From positions 58,369-122,368 of the forward strand of contig JAZRVT010000041.1 in NCBI GenBank assembly GCA_045599325.1: DNA of 64,000 nucleotides, given 5' to 3'. The notes under the pieces were generated by a model, which had not been told where the DNA came from, made no database searches, and saw only the letters and a list, made by a program, of their open reading frames with translations. This DNA is from Cacconaster sp045599325 (GTDB lineage Bacteria > Bacteroidota > Bacteroidia > Bacteroidales > UBA932). Position 1 is the stretch's first letter. Each line of letters opens with the position of its first letter. The position numbers were made by a program, and so were the translations under genes. This document shows, in pieces, positions 61,911 to 64,000 of this stretch.

Positions 61911-62717
61911 ATGGGTGCATTGGGTCAATGTATTGAAATTTTGAATCTGACTTCACTCGATTGGGGCAAATCCAGGACTGCCGTTGTTGCGCATTCGTTC
62001 AGGGTTATGGCAAGGTCGAGAAACTATGATGAAATGGTTGTGGGGATAATGCATCATGTCTATGCTTCCTCCAGCTATGCAAGAGGGTTATTCAACTGTG
62101 ATGTCTATGAAAATACGCTTTGGAAAGAAGCATTGGACTCGTTCGTTGAGAGAAAGAAGAGATTGAAGGCAAAAGTTTCCGAAAAATTGCCGGACGGAGT
62201 GCTCCTGGGCCTGAATCTGGACCAGGGCATTGCCTCTGATAGTTCCAAGGTTGAAGAATGGATGGCGCAGGAATGCAGGTGGTCATCGAACTACAGGAGA
62301 AGAATCGAGCGTATCGGTGCCAATAGAATCGCAAGGAATGTGATGCTCTACGACCTTGAAGACAAGTTGGAAATACTGACACATCCGGAAAGATTCCGGG
62401 AAGAGGAGAGTGAGAGAATCGCACTTCCGTGGAAAAAGGAATATGTGGCAGACGTGTACGTTGGGAGGCATACGGTTTCACACACAACGATACCGGATAC
62501 TGACGACAATATTCTGCTTCGGCCTCTGACAAAAAGCGAACGGGCCGATCTGGTAGACAAGTATTCACGTGCGATATCTCTACTGACGCGAATGGAATGT
62601 GCCGATGGTCCGCGAGAAGGGGACTTTCCGTCGGAAAAAATTATTGAAGTACCAGAAATCTGCAAGAAATGGTACGGGCAATGGTATGCCCGTGAAATGA
62701 TTCTAGAAGAAATGTGA
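61911..62717 (+). CDS. HD/MESH1-like protein with altered catalytic residues
   Basis: 268 residues. The order of motifs resembles small SpoT/MESH1-like HD phosphohydrolases. AVVAHSFRVMARSRNYDEMVVGIMHHVYASSS (H28; H48-H49) corresponds to 'HPLRVM...IVAVLHDVIEDT'. NRIARNVMLYDLEDKLEIL (D148) corresponds to 'NPLARKVKLADLEDNM'. Near the end, LVDKYSRAISLL matches 'LEKYKKALELL'. The HD pair is HH and the following Glu-Asp is missing (ASSS), so hydrolysis of (p)ppGpp by the usual mechanism is doubtful. It ends 7 bases before the RAYT-like gene. Confidence 0.65.
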   Translation: MGALGQCIEILNLTSLDWGKSRTAVVAHSFRVMARSRNYDEMVVGIMHHVYASSSYARGLFNCDVYENTLWKEALDSFVERKKRLKAKVSEKLPDGVLLGLNLDQGIASDSSKVEEWMAQECRWSSNYRRRIERIGANRIARNVMLYDLEDKLEILTHPERFREEESERIALPWKKEYVADVYVGRHTVSHTTIPDTDDNILLRPLTKSERADLVDKYSRAISLLTRMECADGPREGDFPSEKIIEVPEICKKWYGQWYAREMILEEM

Positions 62718-62724
62718 AAAAAAG

Positions 62725-63645
62725 ATGAGCGACTATTATCATAAAGAAGACATATGCCTTCAGCACTTCAGCAGGATGAACCCCTGTTATCATCTCTGGA
62801 CTCCGGAAAACTTCGAAATCATATTCAGGAATGATGCGGAATTCATTGTTGGAATGGGTATTATCGCGATTGCGGCGCAATGTTTCCCTGAGGTTTCAAT
62901 TTTGACTTTTGAACTTATGACGAATCATCTGCATATTATGGCATCAGGTGAGGAAAAGAGACTGAGAATGATGTTTGACCAGATAAAAAAACTTTTGATG
63001 CGGATGACTGACATTGCAGGAAGGACAATAAACTGGACGGCATTCAATCCCGGGATCCGATCGTTGGACAACCTTTCGGATGCGAGAAATGTCCTGATCT
63101 ACGACAATAGAAATGGATTTCTGGTAAATGACTGCCATACACCATTTTCATATCCTTGGGGCTCAAATGTGTGCTACTTCAATCCTGATGTAAGAAAGAG
63201 GTTCAATGAATCAGCTGTCTTATCGACAATCAAGGATCGCCGCTCAATAACCCACTCTCATATATCAGACGGAATCAAGGGACTGAAAATGCTGGATGGT
63301 ATATTTTCTCCATTTTCTTTTTGCAATATTGAGATGGGAGAAGGTCTATTCCGTGATGCGGCGCACTATTTCTTTATGTTGAGCAGAAACATTGAGAGCA
63401 ATAAAGAAATAGCGAAGGAGATTGGGGAAAGTATCTCATATACGGAGGAAGAACTGTACGCGGCAGTAAGTGTGAGATGCAGACAAGAGTTCGGGACAGC
63501 AAATCCTTCTCAGATTCCCGCCAACGCGAAATTAGGCATTGCAAAGTATATGCGCTACGAGTACAATGCCTCACTTAAGCAGATTCAAAGAATGTTACGT
63601 TTAGATACTGGAGTCCTGCATTCATTATTTGGGAGCCAAGGCTAA
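62725..63645 (+). CDS. RAYT-like Y1 (HUH) transposase-family protein, catalytic tyrosine not evident
   Basis: 306 residues. CYHLWTPENFEIIFRNDAEF matches the 'H.tsRg...ifrdd.d' start of REP-associated tyrosine transposases. FELMTNHLHIM holds the HUH motif (H68-L-H70), in place of 'ymPNHvHLL'. RNVLIYDNRNGFLV...FSYPWGSNVCYF matches 'lrYIhrNPvkAGLv...YpWSSyryY'. The helix after HUH (RMMFDQIKKLLMRMTDIAG) has no Tyr where the nucleophile is expected. The end (RYEYNASLKQIQRMLRLDTGVL) fits the family's helical tail. Palindromic repeats begin 17 bases after the stop. Confidence 0.72.
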   Translation: MSDYYHKEDICLQHFSRMNPCYHLWTPENFEIIFRNDAEFIVGMGIIAIAAQCFPEVSILTFELMTNHLHIMASGEEKRLRMMFDQIKKLLMRMTDIAGRTINWTAFNPGIRSLDNLSDARNVLIYDNRNGFLVNDCHTPFSYPWGSNVCYFNPDVRKRFNESAVLSTIKDRRSITHSHISDGIKGLKMLDGIFSPFSFCNIEMGEGLFRDAAHYFFMLSRNIESNKEIAKEIGESISYTEEELYAAVSVRCRQEFGTANPSQIPANAKLGIAKYMRYEYNASLKQIQRMLRLDTGVLHSLFGSQG

Positions 63646-63662
63646 CATCGGTCAGTTTAGGC

Positions 63663-63839
63663 CGAATATTCCCCCGAATCGCTGATTTTTGGGCACTTTG
63701 GGGCAATTTCGGTCGAGAACTCCCCCGAACCGCACATCTAATCGCGATTTGGGGGAAGAATGCCCGAAATCTCACCCAAAATGCTGATATTCGGGCATTT
63801 TGGGGAAAATCTGACGAATATTCCCCCGAATCGCTGATT
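63663..63839. repeat. REP-like palindromic repeats, right of the HD/RAYT pair
   Basis: A 25-base sequence beginning CGAATATTCCCCCGAA occurs at 63663-63687 and 63815-63839 (152 apart). The segment from 63794 includes GGGGAAAAT-CTGACGA-ATATTCCCC, which corresponds to the hairpin of the left array with the same loop (CTGACRA) and the same orientation. It also contains CGGGCATTTTGGGG, matching CAGGCATTTTCAGGGG on the left. Confidence 0.8.
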
Positions 63840-64000
63840 AATTGGCCAAAGGCGCTCGGGGCCATTCAATAAATGCAGGAACACCGCTTTTGCACTCCTT
63901 GGGTACTCGAAGGTCTTCACGTCGTCAGGTCACGGCTGTTGCAGTCCGGTGTGAAGACCTTTGATTAATGCTGGGTCATAGGGCGGTGTGCGACAGGCGG
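63840..64000. other. Non-coding right end with a long-loop hairpin
   Basis: AAGGTCTTCAC (63910-63920) and GTGAAGACCTT (63951-63961) form a perfect 11-bp stem around 30 bases, followed directly by the 12-base direct repeat CTTTGATTAATG (63959-63970, overlapping). No T-run, so a normal terminator is unlikely. I see no gene in this stretch. Confidence 0.5.

Noticed and set aside
63575..63865. Minus-strand reading frame over the right repeats.
   Set aside because: It overlaps the RAYT-like gene end and the palindromes; composition follows the repeat.
1..64000. tRNA or rRNA genes.
   Set aside because: All gaps over 60 bases were read; none shows a cloverleaf with TTC-type arm or rRNA sequence.

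Overview
This window looks like chromosome from a fairly GC-rich member of the Bacteroidales (Bacteroidota), probably a gut or rumen lineage. The evidence is the repeated TAnnTTTG promoter element (the Bacteroidota -7 box) upstream of several genes, a Rho factor with a long Gln/Pro-rich insertion, a UpxY-type antiterminator heading a capsule operon, an M16 lipoprotein peptidase, a DUF1573 protein and a large LptD homologue. I see no tRNA, rRNA, CRISPR array or prophage.

Region 1 (1-26.6 kb) is mostly conserved housekeeping. It holds an M16 zinc peptidase lipoprotein cut by the window start; a DUF1573 protein with the GTPase MeaB; a tightly overlapped minus-strand operon rsfS-ftsH-cdsA-psd; birA; a minus-strand run of amidase-dnaA-pepD-rpe; the outer-membrane LPS assembly protein LptD; rho; a small secreted protein, a PhzF-like epimerase/isomerase and an M20 dipeptidase on the minus strand; then tig-clpP-clpX followed by a split chromate-type transporter, a nitroreductase and a lipoprotein. 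Divergent pairs (7.9, 13.6 and 21.1 kb) are separated by short back-to-back TAnnTTTG promoters.

Region 2 (26.6-59.7 kb) is a 33-kb polysaccharide (capsule/EPS) locus of 33 genes, all on the minus strand with almost no gaps. It starts at a promoter near 59.70 kb and UpxY. It contains an initiating sugar-phosphate transferase, a Wzx flippase, a DegT aminotransferase next to a PglD/NeuD-type acyltransferase (an N-acylated amino sugar), about twelve glycosyltransferases (GT2, GT4, GT8, GT14, GT32-like), a Gtr-like trio (GtrA, GtrB and a DUF6056 membrane protein), six acyltransferase-3 membrane proteins, a TupA-like ATP-grasp protein, a Wzy-like polymerase, a PqqD-like protein with a PF14907-type nucleotidyltransferase, and Wza/Wzc export proteins. 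A GT2-GT14-acyltransferase module appears twice in diverged form. Parts of the locus (about 47.7-49.5 and 51.4-55.0 kb) are visibly more AT-rich than the rest, which suggests mosaic acquisition.

Region 3 (59.7-64 kb) contains an OmpA-family protein with its own promoter and strong terminator, then an accessory segment. In this segment two adjacent genes, an HD/MESH1-like protein with altered catalytic residues and a RAYT-like (REP-associated tyrosine transposase) HUH protein that appears to lack its tyrosine, are bracketed by arrays of related palindromic repeats. This repeat-plus-RAYT-plus-HD unit is the most unusual thing in the window and the best candidate for an undescribed system.

Limits: all family assignments come from reading motifs; no database search was run. 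Gene starts were chosen by ATG, conserved N-termini and neighbour spacing; where no ATG is available this is stated.
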